Shown: positions 1 to 9,433, numbered from the stretch's first letter. The stretch: 32,500 bases of DNA from Symbiodinium natans (GCA_905221605.1 CAJNDS010001009.1:1-32500); one strand, 5' to 3'. A program made the numbers and translations. Notes: generated by a model not told the origin, from the sequence alone.

Positions 1-874
1 TTCCCCATATACTCCTGACACAATGGGGCTGGGGGCCTCCTCCGGAGCTACTCTAGTACTATATTTTCAAAACGGGGTATTAATTTCTCCGCTAGCAGGC
101 GTAGGGAAAACGCTACTTTTCGGCACTCCACTACTCCGCGGGAGCCTTCACTGTCTGCATGCCATCCAACATGTGCCGTGGGTCGAAACTTTCGGCCCGG
201 GGGTGCCTTCCGTAAGCACTTTTTGAAGCAGACTCTGGCCACCAAAACGCATCCATAAGCACTTTTTCAAGCAGACTCTGGCCACCAAAACGCATGCTGC
301 TGTCAGTAAGCACTTTTGAAGCAGACTCTGGCGACCAAAACGCATGCTGCCTTCTGGAAGCACTTTTTGAAGCAGACTCTAGCCACAAAAACGCATGCTC
401 TGCGCGATGCCGACGCCGGCCAGGTCCTGCAGGACGCTAGATTTTTTAGTGGAAACGGCCTTGTGAAGAGCATGACCAGGAATAAAGTTTCGTCGCTCTT
501 GACAAGACTCGACAAAGTTGACGGAGGACAGCGGAGTATTGCATCATGGTTTTGTTCTAGCCTGGCCAGCGGAGGAATTAATCCCCTGGAATAAACTTAT
601 ACTATTTTTAATGTTCCGGAGGAGGACCCGGCGCTCTTGGAGTGCAGGAGTCTAAGGGGGAGAGGGGGTTTTCTGCTGTCTTCTTGTCTTATGTTGTGAG
701 TGCGACGAACTTTCGGCCTGGCGCAGCATGCGTTCGGGGAGCACTGGTCTTGCCCAAACTTCAAAAAGGTGGGATCTTTTTGAAGCAAACTCTGGCCACC
801 AAAACGCATGCTGCGCCGGGCCGATAGTTCGACCCACCAACATCTTGGGGTTCTTACACCCATACCCCGCCCTC
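1..874 (+). repeat. Satellite unit 1 (874 bp)
   Basis: Full-length unit. Internal subrepeats begin (AAGCAC) at 214, 257, 308 and 358, with the diverged fifth copy at about 775-812. The middle carries the variant CAGGTCCTGCAGGACGCTAG, shared only with unit 5, so units 1 and 5 are sister copies in that part although their first 100 bp differ. Confidence 0.9.
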
Positions 875-1664
875 TTCCCCATAGACTCCTGACACAGTGT
901 GGCTGGGGGCCTCCTCCGGAGCTACTCTAGTACTATATTTTCAAACGGGGGTATTACTTTTCGGCACTCCGCTACTCCGCGGGAGCTTTCACTGTCTGCA
1001 TGCCATCCAACATGTGCCGTGATCGAAACATTCGGCCCGGGTGCCTTCCGTAAGCACTTTTTCAAGCAGACTCTGGCCACCAAAATGCATGCTGCTGTCA
1101 GTAAGCACTTTTGAAGCAGACTCTGGCGACCAAAACGCATGCTGCCTTCTGGAAGCACTTTTTGAAGCAGACTCTAGCCACAAAACGCATGCTCTGCGCG
1201 AGCTGACGCCGGCCAGGTCCTGGACGCTAGATTTTTAGTGGAAACGGCCTTGTGAGGAGCATGGCCAGGACTAAAATTTCGGCGCTCTTGACAAGACTCG
1301 ACAAAGTTGACGGAGGACAGCGGAGTATTGCATCATGGTTTTGTTCTAGCCTGGCCAGCGGAGGAATTAATCCCCTGGAATAAACTTATACTGTTTTTAA
1401 TGTTCCGGAGGAGGACCCGGCGCTCTTGGAGTGCAGGAGTCTAAGGGGGAGAGGGGGTTTTTTGCTGTCGTCTTGTCCAATGTTGTGAGTGCGACGAACT
1501 TTCGGCTTGGCGCAGCATGCGTTCGGGAAGCACTGGTCTTGCCCAAACTTCAAAAACGTGGGATCTTTTTTGAAGCAAACTCTGGCCACCAAAACGCATG
1601 CTGCCCCGGGCCGATAGTTCGACCCACCAACATCTTGGGGTTCTTACACCCATACCCCGCCCTC
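875..1664 (+). repeat. Satellite unit 2 (790 bp, two internal deletions)
   Basis: Shorter than its neighbours by about 84 bp. One gap removes ~37 bp after the GGGGGTATTA motif near 950. The other removes one whole subrepeat near 1060. The second gap is what slippage between subrepeats would produce. Confidence 0.85.
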
Positions 1665-3171
1665 TTCCCCATAGACTCTTGACACAATGGGGCTGGGGGC
1701 CTCCTCCGGAGCTACTATAGTACTATATTTTTAAAACTGGGAACACATATTAATTTCTCCGCTAGCCTGCTGATGGAAAACGATACTTTTCGGCACTCCG
1801 CTACTCCAGCGTGATGCCTTCCCACTGTCCTGCATGCCATCCAAAAATGTGGCCGTGGCGAAACTTTTTCGGCCCGGGGGTGCCTTCCGTCAATCACATT
1901 TTTTGAAGCAAGCAGCAACTCTGGCCACCAAAACGCTCCATAAAGCCCTTTTTTCCAAGCAGAGATAGGCATGACTCTGGCCCCAAAACGCATGCTGCTG
2001 TCATGTAATCCTTTTTGGAAGCAGACTCTGGCGACCAAAACGCATGCTGCCTTCTGGAAGCACTTTTTGAAGCAGACTTTAGCCACAAAAACGCATGCTC
2101 TGCGCGATGTTGACGCCGGCCAGGTCCTGGACGCCGGATGTTTTAGTGGAAACGGCCTTGTGAGGAGCATGACCAGGAATAAAGTTTCGTCGCTCTTGAC
2201 AAGACAAAGTTGACGGAGGACAGCGGAGTATTGCATCATGGTTTTGTTCTAGCCTGGCCAGCGGAGGAATTAATCCCCTGGAATAAACTTATACTATTTT
2301 TAATGTTCCGGAGGAGGACCCGGCGCTCTTGGAGTGCAGGAGTCTAAGGGGGAGAGGGGGTTTTCTGCTATCTTCTTGTCTTACGTTGTGAGTGCGACGA
2401 ACTTTCGGCCTGGCGCAGCATGCGTTCGGGGAGCACTGGTCTTGCCCAAACTTCAAAAAGGTGGCATCTTTTTGAAGCAAACTCTGGCCACCAAAACCCA
2501 TGCTGCCTTCCGTAAGCACTTTTTGAAGCAGACTCTGGCCACCAAAACGCATCCATAAGCACTTTTTCAAGCAGACTCTGGCCACCAAAACGCATGCTGC
2601 TGTCAGTAAGCACTTTTGAAGCAGACTCTGGCGACCAAAACGCATGCTGCCTTCTGGAAGCACTTTTTGAAGCAGACTCTAGCCACAAAAACGCATGCTC
2701 TGCGCGACGCTGACGCCGGCCAGGTCCTGGGCGCTAGATTTTTTAGTGGAAACGGCCTTGTGAGGAGCATGACCAGGAATAAAGTTTCGTCGCTCTTGAC
2801 AAGACTCGACAAAGTTGACGGAGGACAGCGGAGTATTGCATCATGGTTTTGTTCTAGCCTGGCCAGCGGAGGAATTAATCCCCTGGAATATACTTATACT
2901 ATTTTTAATGTTCCGGAGGAGGACCCGGCGCTCTTGGAGTGCAGGAGTCTAAGGGGGAGAGGGGGTTTTCTGCTGTCTTCTTGTCTTATGTTGTGAGTGC
3001 GACGAACTTTCGGCCTGGCGCAGCATGCGTTCGGGGAGCACTGGTCTTGCCCAAACTTCAAAAAGGTGGGATCTTTTTGAAGCAAACTCTGGCCACCAAA
3101 ACGCATGCTGCGCCGGGCCGATAGTTCGACCCACCAGCATCTTGAGGTTCTTACACCCATACCCCGCCCTC
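1665..3171 (+). repeat. Satellite unit 3 (1507 bp, chimeric one-and-three-quarter unit)
   Basis: Runs from a unit start to the tail subrepeat at about 2465-2505. Instead of the usual tail (GCCGGGCCGATAG) it then continues into the first internal subrepeat (CTTCCGTAAGCAC) and completes a second unit body. The join lies within shared subrepeat sequence, as expected for unequal crossover between the tail subrepeat and the main cluster. The first 450 bp is the most diverged stretch of the array, with many small insertions around 1800-2020. Confidence 0.85.
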
Positions 3172-4041
3172 TTCCCCATAGACTCCTGACACAATGGGGC
3201 TGGGGGCCTCCTCCGGAGCTACTCTAGTACTATATTTTCAAAACGGGGTATTAATTTCTCCGCTAGCAGGCGTAGGGAAAACGCTACTTTTCGGCACTCC
3301 GCTACTCCGCGGGAGCCTTCACTGTCTGCATGCCATCCAACATGTGCCGTGGGTCGAAACTTTCGGCCCGGGGGTGCCTTCCGTAAGCACTTTTTGAAGC
3401 AGATCTGGCCACCAAAACGCATCCGCAAGCACTTTTTCAAGCAGACTCTGGCCACCAAAACGCATGCTGCTGTTCGGAAGCACTTTTGAAGCAGACTCTG
3501 GCGACCAAAACGCATGCTGCCTTCCGGAAGCACTTTTTGAAGCAGACTCTAGCCACAAAAACGCATGCTCTGCGCGATGCTGACGCCGGCCAGGTCCTGG
3601 GCGCTAGATTTTTTAGCGGAAACGGCCTTGTGAGGAGCATGACCAGGAATAAAGTTTCGTCGCTCTTGACAAGACTCGACAAAGTTGACGGAGGACAGCG
3701 GAGTATTGCATCATGGTTTTGTTCTAGCCTGGCCAGCGGAGGAATTAATCCCCTGGAATAAACTTATACTATTTTTAATGTTCCGGAGGAGGACCCGGCG
3801 CTCTTGGAGTGCAGGAGTCTAAGGGGGAGAGGGGGTTTTCTGCTGTCTTCTTGTCTTATGTTGTGAGTGCGACGAACTTTCGGCCTGGCGCAGCATGCGT
3901 TCGGGGAGCACTGGTCTTGCCCAAACTTCAAAAAGGTGGCATCTTTTTGAAGCAATCTCTGGCCACCAAAACCCATGCTGCGCCGGGCCGATAGTTCGAC
4001 CCACCAACATCTTGGGGTTCTTACACCCATACCCCGCCCTC
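3172..4041 (+). repeat. Satellite unit 4 (870 bp)
   Basis: Full unit. Small differences from unit 1 include a lost CT in the first subrepeat, TTCGGAAG for the TCAGTAAG spacer, and the shorter CAGGTCCTGGGCGCTAG variant that is also present in the second half of unit 3. Confidence 0.9.
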
Positions 4042-4915
4042 TTCTCCATAGACTCCTGACACAATGGGGCTGGGGGCCTCCTCCGGAGCTACTATAGTAC
4101 TATATTTTTAAAACGGGGTATTAATTTCTCCGCTAGCAGGCGTAGGGAAAACGCTACTTTTCGGCACTCCGCTACTCCGCGGGAGCCTTCACTGTCTGCA
4201 TGCCATCCAACATGTGCCGTGGGTCGAAACTTTCGGCCCGGGGGTGCCTTCCGTAAGCACTTTTTGAAGCAGACTCTGGCCACCAAAACGCATCCATAAG
4301 CACTTTTTCAAGCAGACTCTGGCCACCAAAACGCATGCTGCTGTCAGTAAGCACTTTTGAAGCAGACTCTGGCGACCAAAACGCATGCTGCCTTCTGGAA
4401 GCACTTTTTGAAGCAGACTCTAGCCACAAAAACGCATGCTCTGCGCGATGCCGACGCCGGCCAGGTCCTGCAGGACGCTAGATTTTTTAGTGGAAACGGC
4501 CTTGTGAAGAGCATGACCAGGAATAAAGTTTCGTCGCTCTTGACAAGACTCGACAAAGTTGACGGAGGACAGCGGAGTATTGCATCATGGTTTTGTTCTA
4601 GCCTGGCCAGCGGAGGAATTAATCCCCTGGAATAAACTTATACTATTTTTAATGTTCCGGAGGAGGACCCGGCGCTCTTGGAGTGCAGGAGTCTAAGGGG
4701 GAGAGGGGGTTTTCTGCTGTCTTCTTGTCTTATGTTGTGAGTGCGACGAACTTTCGGCCTGGCGCAGCATGCGTTCGGGGAGCACTGGTCTTGCCCAAAC
4801 TTCAAAAAGGTGGCATCTTTTTGAAGCAAACTCTGGCCACCAAAACCCATGCTGCGCCGGGCCGATAGTTCGACCCACCAACATCTTGGGGTTCTTACAC
4901 CCATACCCCGCCCTC
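4042..4915 (+). repeat. Satellite unit 5 (874 bp)
   Basis: Full unit, mosaic in ancestry. Its start (ACTATAGTACTATATTTTTA) matches units 3 and 6, its middle (CAGGTCCTGCAGGACG) matches unit 1, and its tail (ACCCATGCTGCGCC) matches unit 4. Confidence 0.9.
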
Positions 4916-5119
4916 TTCCCCATAGACTCCTGACACAATGGGGCTGGGGCCTCCTCCGGAGCTACTATAGTACTATATTTTTAAAACGGGGTATTAATTT
5001 CTCCGCTAGCAGGCGTAGGGAAAACGCTACTTTTCGGCACTCCGCTACTCCGCGGGAGCCTTCACTGTCTGCATGCCATCCAACATGTGCCGTGGGTCGA
5101 AACTTTCGGCCTGGGGGTG
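4916..5119 (+). repeat. Satellite unit 6 (partial) and array end
   Basis: The unit stops after TTTCGGCCTGGGGGTG, just before the subrepeat cluster. The next bases, TAGTCCCCATAACCCAACTC, also occur with one change at 7684-7703, so the array edge abuts a dispersed repeat fragment followed by telomere-like repeats. Confidence 0.85.
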
Positions 5120-5136
5120 TAGTCCCCATAACCCAA

Positions 5137-5245
5137 CTCACTAACCCTAAACTTTTCATGTCAGACCTTGCACCTAAACCCTAATTCTAAACCCAAACCC
5201 CCAACCCTAAACCCTAAACCCTAAACTCTGAACCCTGAACGCGAA
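5137..5245 (-). repeat. Degenerate CCCTAAA (telomere-like) tract
   Basis: Mixed CCCTAAA, CCCAAAC and CCCTGAA units, the first of many such islands. It ends about 16 bp before the probable acceptor CAG at 5259-5261. Confidence 0.85.
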
Positions 5246-5261
5246 TCCCGAAACCTTACAG

Positions 5262-5336
5262 GAAGTGGACGAGATTGCCGATCGCTTCAGCCTCGGAGGC
5301 GGCGCTGGGGCGACGTTGAGCCCGGCGCTCGGCATT
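5262..5336 (+). CDS. Candidate internal exon, 25 codons
   Basis: Open in frame from the acceptor TTACAG|GAAG to a GTAGGGTTTGGG donor, reading EVDEIADRFSLGG...SPALGI. Codons are rich in G/C at the third position. A CCCTAAA-type tract lies directly upstream and a TTTAGGG-type tract starts at the donor. Product unknown. Assigned from frame, codon bias and splice context only. Confidence 0.45.
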
Positions 5337-5401
5337 GTAGGGTTTGGGTGTGCGGGGCTCCAAGGTTTAGGGCTTGGTTGTGTAAGTGAACAGTTCAAGA
5401 A

Positions 5402-5432
<31 letters not shown>

Positions 5433-5457
5433 CATATATATATTTATTTATTTAGAG
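5402..5457. repeat. (TA)n microsatellite with TACATA interruptions
   Basis: Alternating TATATA for about 40 bp, broken by TACATA twice, then TTTATTTATTTA. Confidence 0.9.
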
Positions 5458-5459
5458 AG

Positions 5460-6112
5460 TGCGTCGGAATACAGGCCTGTGTTTTTCAGGTTGTACATTT
5501 ATAGTTTTAGCTTAAAACACTGACCTACGAAAAACTCGGGCCTGCAGTGCGACGTTTTCTGTATATTTATTTTTATTTATTTATGTGTTTTTTATTATAT
5601 GTTATTATGTATTTGTTCATTTGTTTATTTAGCTTATTCTCTATTTATTTATTTATTTGTATATATATACACACTTATCTATTTACAATCATATTTGTGT
5701 TTTTCTTTTATACTTGTATTTATACTTATATTTATATTTATATCTATATGTATTTGTTTGATTGTTTTTATGTATTTACTTACTTAGAGTTTAGGTTTTG
5801 TGTCATAGGGTTTAGGGGTGTGGTTTTGGTTTGAACGGGGGATTGGGGTCAGTGGTGGTCCGCAAACCTGAGCGCACGAACCCTCAACCCCCAAACCCCG
5901 AAACCCACCGACAACATCAAGAAACTCTACTGTAACGAAAGAGCCACAGATGACTCCCAATATCGTCCCCTCACAGCCCCAGCCAAAACATCCACTTCAA
6001 ATCGAGAAGCGACTATTTTCGGCCACTAAACCTCAGCCCTTTGGGCAAGGGTTACCGATCCTCAGTAGGGATATGCCCTAAACCCGAAACCCTTGCTTGC
6101 CAGACTTCGCAG
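5460..6112. other. AT-rich stretch followed by an unassigned interval
   Basis: 5560-5795 is dominated by TTTA/TATT/TTTG units and gives long but compositionally trivial ORFs. From 5800 the sequence returns to TTTAGGG-like (5797-5830) and CCCTAAA-like (5877-5910) pieces. 5911-6029 is open in one frame (TDNIKKLYCNERATDD...), but codon bias is weak and no clear splice sites frame it, so I do not call it. Confidence 0.6.
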
Positions 6113-6324
6113 GATGTCAGTTATTTGCTGCTTGACGCCTTGGTGATGTCGCATGAAAGTATCCAAACTGCTTCGTCTGATGCCGAGTTCACAAATCAAG
6201 AAGCGGACGCCTCACGTTCTTCCTTGAGCGTCTACCAGACCGCGGAGTCGTTCCTGTCGAGATGGTTGCACACATGTCGGATGCTATCTCTACCTCTTTC
6301 ATGCAGGAGTAAAGGATACCTCTG
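6113..6324 (+). CDS. Candidate exon, ~70 codons
   Basis: Begins after a pyrimidine-containing acceptor (CCAGACTTCGCAG|GATG) and stays open to a possible GTTGGT donor. A TAA closes the frame at 6347. It reads DVSYLLLDALVMSHESIQ and later TAESFLSRWLHTC, a mixed, non-repetitive composition with a hydrophobic and then a Ser/Asp-rich segment. No family recognised. The downstream CCCTAAA tract at 6349-6418 follows the stop rather than an exon. Confidence 0.4.
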
Positions 6325-7003
6325 GTTGGTCGGTCGAAACCCTCCCTAAACCCTAAATCCCAAACCCTAAGCCCTAAACCCTACACCCTACACCCTAAAC
6401 GCTAAACCCTAAACCCTCAACCGAAGCCTTCCCGTGAGCGATCCCTTTGTTCCCTGTTCGGGGTGGTCGCAGCTTCCAAACAGAAGCGGCCGCAATTGCT
6501 TGGGTGTAACCCTTAACACCCCAAGCCACACAGAAACAGACTGCACAGCCAGAGCGCAAACCCCATGCCCGCCCGAAACACTTTTATTTATGAACCCCTG
6601 AATCCTAAACCCTAAACCGCGGCCCACTAATCTTCATCAATCAAGAATAGAGACCTGAAGTCATAGTGAGGTTTCCGATGGAGTTTAAAGAATACAGTTC
6701 CAACGGGGCAGTGCCCTCTCAATCCGTAAGCCTACAAGCCATAATCATGATATGGGTGCCCATAAGTACGTGCTACATTGACTATTCCCATTTCCAGATT
6801 TCCACAACTGGCTTAATTTGTGAAGCAATAAACCTAGAAGCCATTCAGGGATTCCGATTACAGTTTTGAAGGCATAGCCATTAAAAGAGCCTATTTTTTT
6901 GAAGCCTTAAAACTTTAAACCCTAAACCCCAAACCACAAACCCTAAGCCCTAAACGCTGAACCCTAACCCCTAAACCCTGGCCTTGGGACTCGCTGCTTA
7001 GGG
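6325..7003. other. Interval with telomere-like tracts, no gene recognised
   Basis: CCCTAAA-type tracts at 6349-6418, 6597-6618 and 6905-6980. Between them, 6425-6595 is open on the + strand but with unconvincing codon use, and 6620-6900 is AT-richer with no believable coding. I see no RNA gene. Confidence 0.6.
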
Positions 7004-7111
7004 GTTCATTTGGATAGTTGCTACGGTAGCGGTACCTGCAGCCCCATGTAGGTACATAGAACCCTACGCAACACTACCCTAAACCCTAAGCTGACAGCTT
7101 CCCAAATGAAC
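7004..7111. mobile_element. Fold-back (MITE-like) element, 10 bp perfect terminal repeats
   Basis: GTTCATTTGG at 7004-7013 is mirrored by CCAAATGAAC at 7102-7111. The 108 bp between them has no coding capacity and includes a short CCCTAAA piece. It abuts the next candidate exon. Confidence 0.45.
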
Positions 7112-7121
7112 TTTGAAGCAG

Positions 7122-7199
7122 GTTATGAGGAGTTTTGTGACATTGCGGGCGCCCGAGAGTGTGGATGGGAGTATGCAGCCTTACAGTTGGAACTCTGGG
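7122..7199 (+). CDS. Candidate internal exon, 26 codons
   Basis: Open between GAAGCAG|GTTATG and G|GTTCAGTTAGGG. It reads YEEFCDIAGARECGWEYA, ending LQLELWG, with GC-rich third positions. A TTTAGGG-like run follows at the donor. Product unknown. Confidence 0.45.
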
Positions 7200-7325
7200 G
7201 TTCAGTTAGGGTTAAGGGACCAGGGCCTTTAAGGCTTAGGGGGCTTCGGGTTGATTGAGAATGTAGCTCTTTGTGTTTGCATGGTGTGTCTGGGCTTCAG
7301 TGAACAACCCTAAGCCATGTGCAAG

Positions 7326-7438
7326 GGCATTGGGTGCTCTGGGAGCGGCTCAACGGGTCCACAAAGTCAGGGTTTGGCGGTGCCGCTCTTTCAACAGCGT
7401 TGGCACTGCACTCCAAGCTGGCCCGAGGCCATCTTCAG
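7326..7438 (+). CDS. Candidate internal exon, ~37 codons
   Basis: From acceptor GTGCAAG|GG to donor CAG|GTGATG. The most coding-like frame reads HWVLWERLNGSTKSGFGG...ALHSKLARGHLQ. All three frames happen to be open here, so the frame choice rests on amino-acid composition. The frame can run on past GTGATG to about 7480 if that donor is not used. Confidence 0.4.
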
Positions 7439-7803
7439 GTGATGAAACAGCGGCTACCAAGCCCCAAACCCTCTAGCCTGCTTCGTTCCTAGAGCAGCAC
7501 CCAAAACCCCACCGGAGATTCATGGGTAGTTACAAGCAGAGCTTTAAGTACGCTAGATAGGGTTAGAAGTAGTTACCATACAAATAACCGACTACTCACT
7601 AATTCCCCACGAACCTCCAAGTGAAGCACACAAGGAGGGGAAGCATGAGTGAGTCTACTTAGTATCAACTACAAGCCCCTTTTTAGTCCCCATAACCCAA
7701 CTTACGAACCCTTCTTGGAGGTTCATGGGTAGATAAAAGTAGGTTTAATCCCTAAACCCCAAACCCTAAACCCTAAACCGTTTATATGTATGGTAGCTAG
7801 CAG
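7439..7803. other. Interval rich in fragments of a fold-back repeat family
   Basis: 7512-7580 (GATTCATGGGTAGTTACAAG) matches the reverse strand of 10141-10210, and 7718-7740 (TTGGAGGTTCATGGGTAG) matches arms of the element at 30654-30778. 7684-7703 repeats the sequence found at the satellite edge (5119). A CCCTAAA tract at 7748-7780 precedes the next exon-like stretch. No gene seen. Confidence 0.5.
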
Positions 7804-7899
7804 GTCATTTCGCGCGACGCGTGGGCTGGGCGGTGAGTGACAGGGTAAGAGCTGGGCCACGTGCGAACGCCAGGGTAAGGATCCCTTCAAGTACTTCGG
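7804..7899 (+). CDS. Two candidate micro-exons (7804-7832, 7874-7899) around a 41 bp intron
   Basis: The first piece runs from GCAG|GTCATT to a canonical GTGAGT donor. The second runs from CGCCAG|GGTAAGG to GTTTGGGGGTTTAGGG and reads GKDPFKYFG. They would be joined across 7833-7873. Small size makes the call tentative, but both edges fit splice sites and the second donor merges into the TTTAGGG tract at 7900-7990. Confidence 0.3.
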
Positions 7900-7990
7900 G
7901 TTTGGGGGTTTAGGGTTTTTAGGGTTTTTGGAGTTTTTAGGGTTTTAGGGTTTTTAAGGGTTTTAGGGTTTTTAGGGTTGTCAGGGTTAC
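7897..7990 (+). repeat. TTTTAGGG/TTTTTAGGG variant tract
   Basis: G-strand telomere-like tract in which the T run is 3 to 5 bases long (GGGTTTTTAGGG, GGGTTTTAGGG), unlike the plain heptamer elsewhere. Confidence 0.85.
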
Positions 7991-8010
7991 GAAGTCAAAA
8001 GGGCTTCCAG

Positions 8011-8085
8011 GAAGCGACGCGCTTTCCTGAATTTCGGGCTCTTGTCAGGGTTGGCTTTCGCGGGGTTTCAAGGGGTCTTGGATAG
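8011..8085 (+). CDS. Candidate exon, up to 24 codons then TAG
   Basis: From acceptor CTTCCAG|GAAGCG, reading EATRFPEFRALVRVGF before a TAG at 8083. A possible GTTGGC donor lies at 8050, so it may be internal (8011-8049) or terminal. Product unknown. Confidence 0.35.
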   Translation, partial: EATRFPEFRALVRVGFRGVSRGLG

Positions 8086-8424
8086 GAGTCCCTAAAGCCT
8101 AAACCCTAAGCCCTAAACCCCAAACCCTAGGAATGCTTTCCGGGGGGGGGGTATCTTGGGGTCTTCTCTTGGACTGCTCACGAGGTGTGATACGGAATGC
8201 TTTCGAAGTGCGCACCTTAGCCCTAAACGGCAAAGCCCACATACCCCGCGCCCACAACCCAAAACCCTCAATCCTAAACCCCTCAGCCGAAGCCCTAAAC
8301 CCCTATATGACCCCCCTTATACGGGTCCCTCCTTTAGTCTTCTTCCTGTCTTAAACGCGGTATGACCCGAAATCCGAAACCCGAAACCCTAAACCCTAAA
8401 CCCTATCATCAGACTCCTCCCCAG
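8086..8424. other. C-strand telomere-like interval, no gene
   Basis: CCCTAAA-type tracts at 8088-8128, 8217-8300 and 8366-8405, with a G9 run at 8142-8151. ORFs here mostly read the repeat itself (PKPLNP-type peptides). Nothing coding is supported. Confidence 0.6.
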
Positions 8425-8502
8425 GTGGGATCTGCGGAGGCGGATCCCTACACCGAGACGATGGAGTCGGCGGAGGTGCTTTGCCAACTGCTGCCCAAAC
8501 GG
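8425..8502 (+). CDS. Candidate internal exon, exactly 26 codons
   Basis: Clean boundaries: acceptor CTCCTCCCCAG|GTGGG preceded by three CCCTAAA units, and donor CGG|GTTTAGGG at the head of a TTTAGGG tract. It reads VGSAEADPYTETMESAEVL and ends LLPKR, with strong G/C third-position bias. It is one of the best examples of the C-tract / exon / G-tract layout. Product unknown. Confidence 0.5.
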
Positions 8503-8590
8503 GTTTAGGGTTTAGGGCTTAGGGCTTAGGGCTTAGGGTTTAGGGGTTAATTATTGTTTAGGGTTTAGGATTTAGGGTTTAGGGTTTAAA
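8503..8590 (+). repeat. TTTAGGG tract with TTAGGGC variants
   Basis: GTTTAGGG, three GCTTAGG units, then TTTAGGG/TTTAGGA. It begins exactly at the inferred donor of the preceding exon. Confidence 0.85.
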
Positions 8591-8802
8591 TTAGAGTCTT
8601 AAACTCCTCCAACGAAGGCAATCCTCAAATTCTCAGCTTCATTCAGAGACGCGCCCCGAACCCAAACCCTGCCCCCTTAACCCTACAGCGCGATATAGCA
8701 CTTCTTGGTGGCGGGCGCAGCCTTCTTAATTGAGTGGAATCGTGTTGGGGGTTCTGGGTTCAGGGGCGAAGAGACGAGAAAACACCCAGTTCTCACGCGT
8801 AG

Positions 8803-8827
8803 AGGCTTGGATCCCAGTGGCCGATGG
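8803..8827 (+). CDS. Candidate 25 bp micro-exon
   Basis: From CGCGTAG|AGGCTTGG to GATGG|GTTTAGGG, reading AWIPVADG. Its only support is the flanking AG, the GTTTAGGG donor and an open frame. Confidence 0.2.
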
Positions 8828-8880
8828 GTTTAGGGTTTAGGGTTTAGGATTTGCCTGAACATTGCTATTTGCGCTTTCAG

Positions 8881-8986
8881 TGCTACGGTTTGTCGAGCGT
8901 GGCCTATGTTGCCTCTTTGGGCAGACAGGAAGACCAGACCAATCGCAGCAAGATGCGATGAAAAAGCTTCGGCGCCGGAAGCAGAC
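8881..8986 (+). CDS. Candidate internal exon, ~35 codons
   Basis: Good acceptor (ATTTGCGCTTTCAG|TG) and donor (CAGAC|GTGAAG). It reads LRFVERGLCCLFGQTGRP, then QQDAMKKLRRRKQ, a basic C-terminal stretch. The upstream intron (8828-8880) would be only 53 bp and begins with three TTTAGGG units. Function unknown. Confidence 0.45.
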
Positions 8987-9184
8987 GTGAAGGCGCACGA
9001 CTGTTCTACAACCCGTTTCGTCCATAACGCCCTAGCTTAAACCCAATTCCTCAAGCACTCTGACTTTCAGCACCATATCCAAGGGAGCCCAATAGCCCCC
9101 TAAGCCCTAAAAGCCTTAGACCCTAAACTCCAAACCTTAAACCCAATTTCAGGAGTAGGGTTGGGCCTACACAGCACCTACAAG

Positions 9185-9277
9185 GCACTCGTTAGGGCTT
9201 GGTTGTGGCGGCTGTTGGGGGCCTCCAGACCAAGCGCAAGGGCCTGTCGCGCATCCGACAACTTTTCAGCCGACGTG
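9185..9277 (+). CDS. Candidate internal exon, 31 codons
   Basis: From CCTACAAG|GCACTC to a GTTCAGGGTTTAGGG donor. Two frames are open: one reads ALVRAWLWRLLGASRPSA, the other VVAAVGGLQTKRKGLSRI. I cannot decide between them without the neighbouring exon phases. A CCCTAAA-type tract lies 35-75 bp upstream. Confidence 0.35.
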
Positions 9278-9433
9278 GTTCAGGGTTTAGGGTTTAGGGT
9301 GTAGGGGTACTCACATTCTCTGTTTTGCGGGCTTAGGATCCCTGATTTCCTTTTCACCCTAAACCCTGAACCCTATGCCACGAATCCTAAACCCTGACCC
9401 CTACAACACCTGAACCCCAAACCCTAAGCCCAG

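Larger units (their letters stand above)
1..5119. repeat. Tandem satellite array, ~870 bp unit, six copies (last partial)
   Basis: The phrase TTCCCCATA(G/T)ACTC(C/T)TGACACA recurs at 1, 875, 1665, 3172, 4042 and 4916, defining units of 874, 790, 1507, 870 and 874 bp and a 204 bp partial unit. Units are near-identical over long stretches. Each contains a cluster of four ~43-51 bp subrepeats (GAAGCAGACTCTGGCCACCA core) and a fifth, diverged copy near the unit end. Many short ORFs exist in all frames of both strands, but their frames shift with subrepeat number and none is kept across units, so the array is judged non-coding. I do not recognise the unit as rDNA, 5S, SL-RNA or snRNA. The array runs off the left edge of the window. 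Confidence 0.95.

Noticed and set aside
214-400. Regularly spaced ~45 bp subrepeats resembling a CRISPR array
   Set aside because: Copies are contiguous with near-identical 'spacers', repeated in every satellite unit, in a eukaryotic context with no cas genes.
1-5119. Dozens of 60-130 aa ORFs on both strands of the satellite (TLATKTHA and WPESASK peptide families)
   Set aside because: They are open in several frames at once, follow subrepeat copy number, and keep no start, stop or frame across units.
5547-5834. 95 aa Tyr/Phe/Leu-rich ORF resembling a membrane protein
   Set aside because: It reads TTTA/TATT microsatellite sequence; composition is a by-product of AT-rich repeats.
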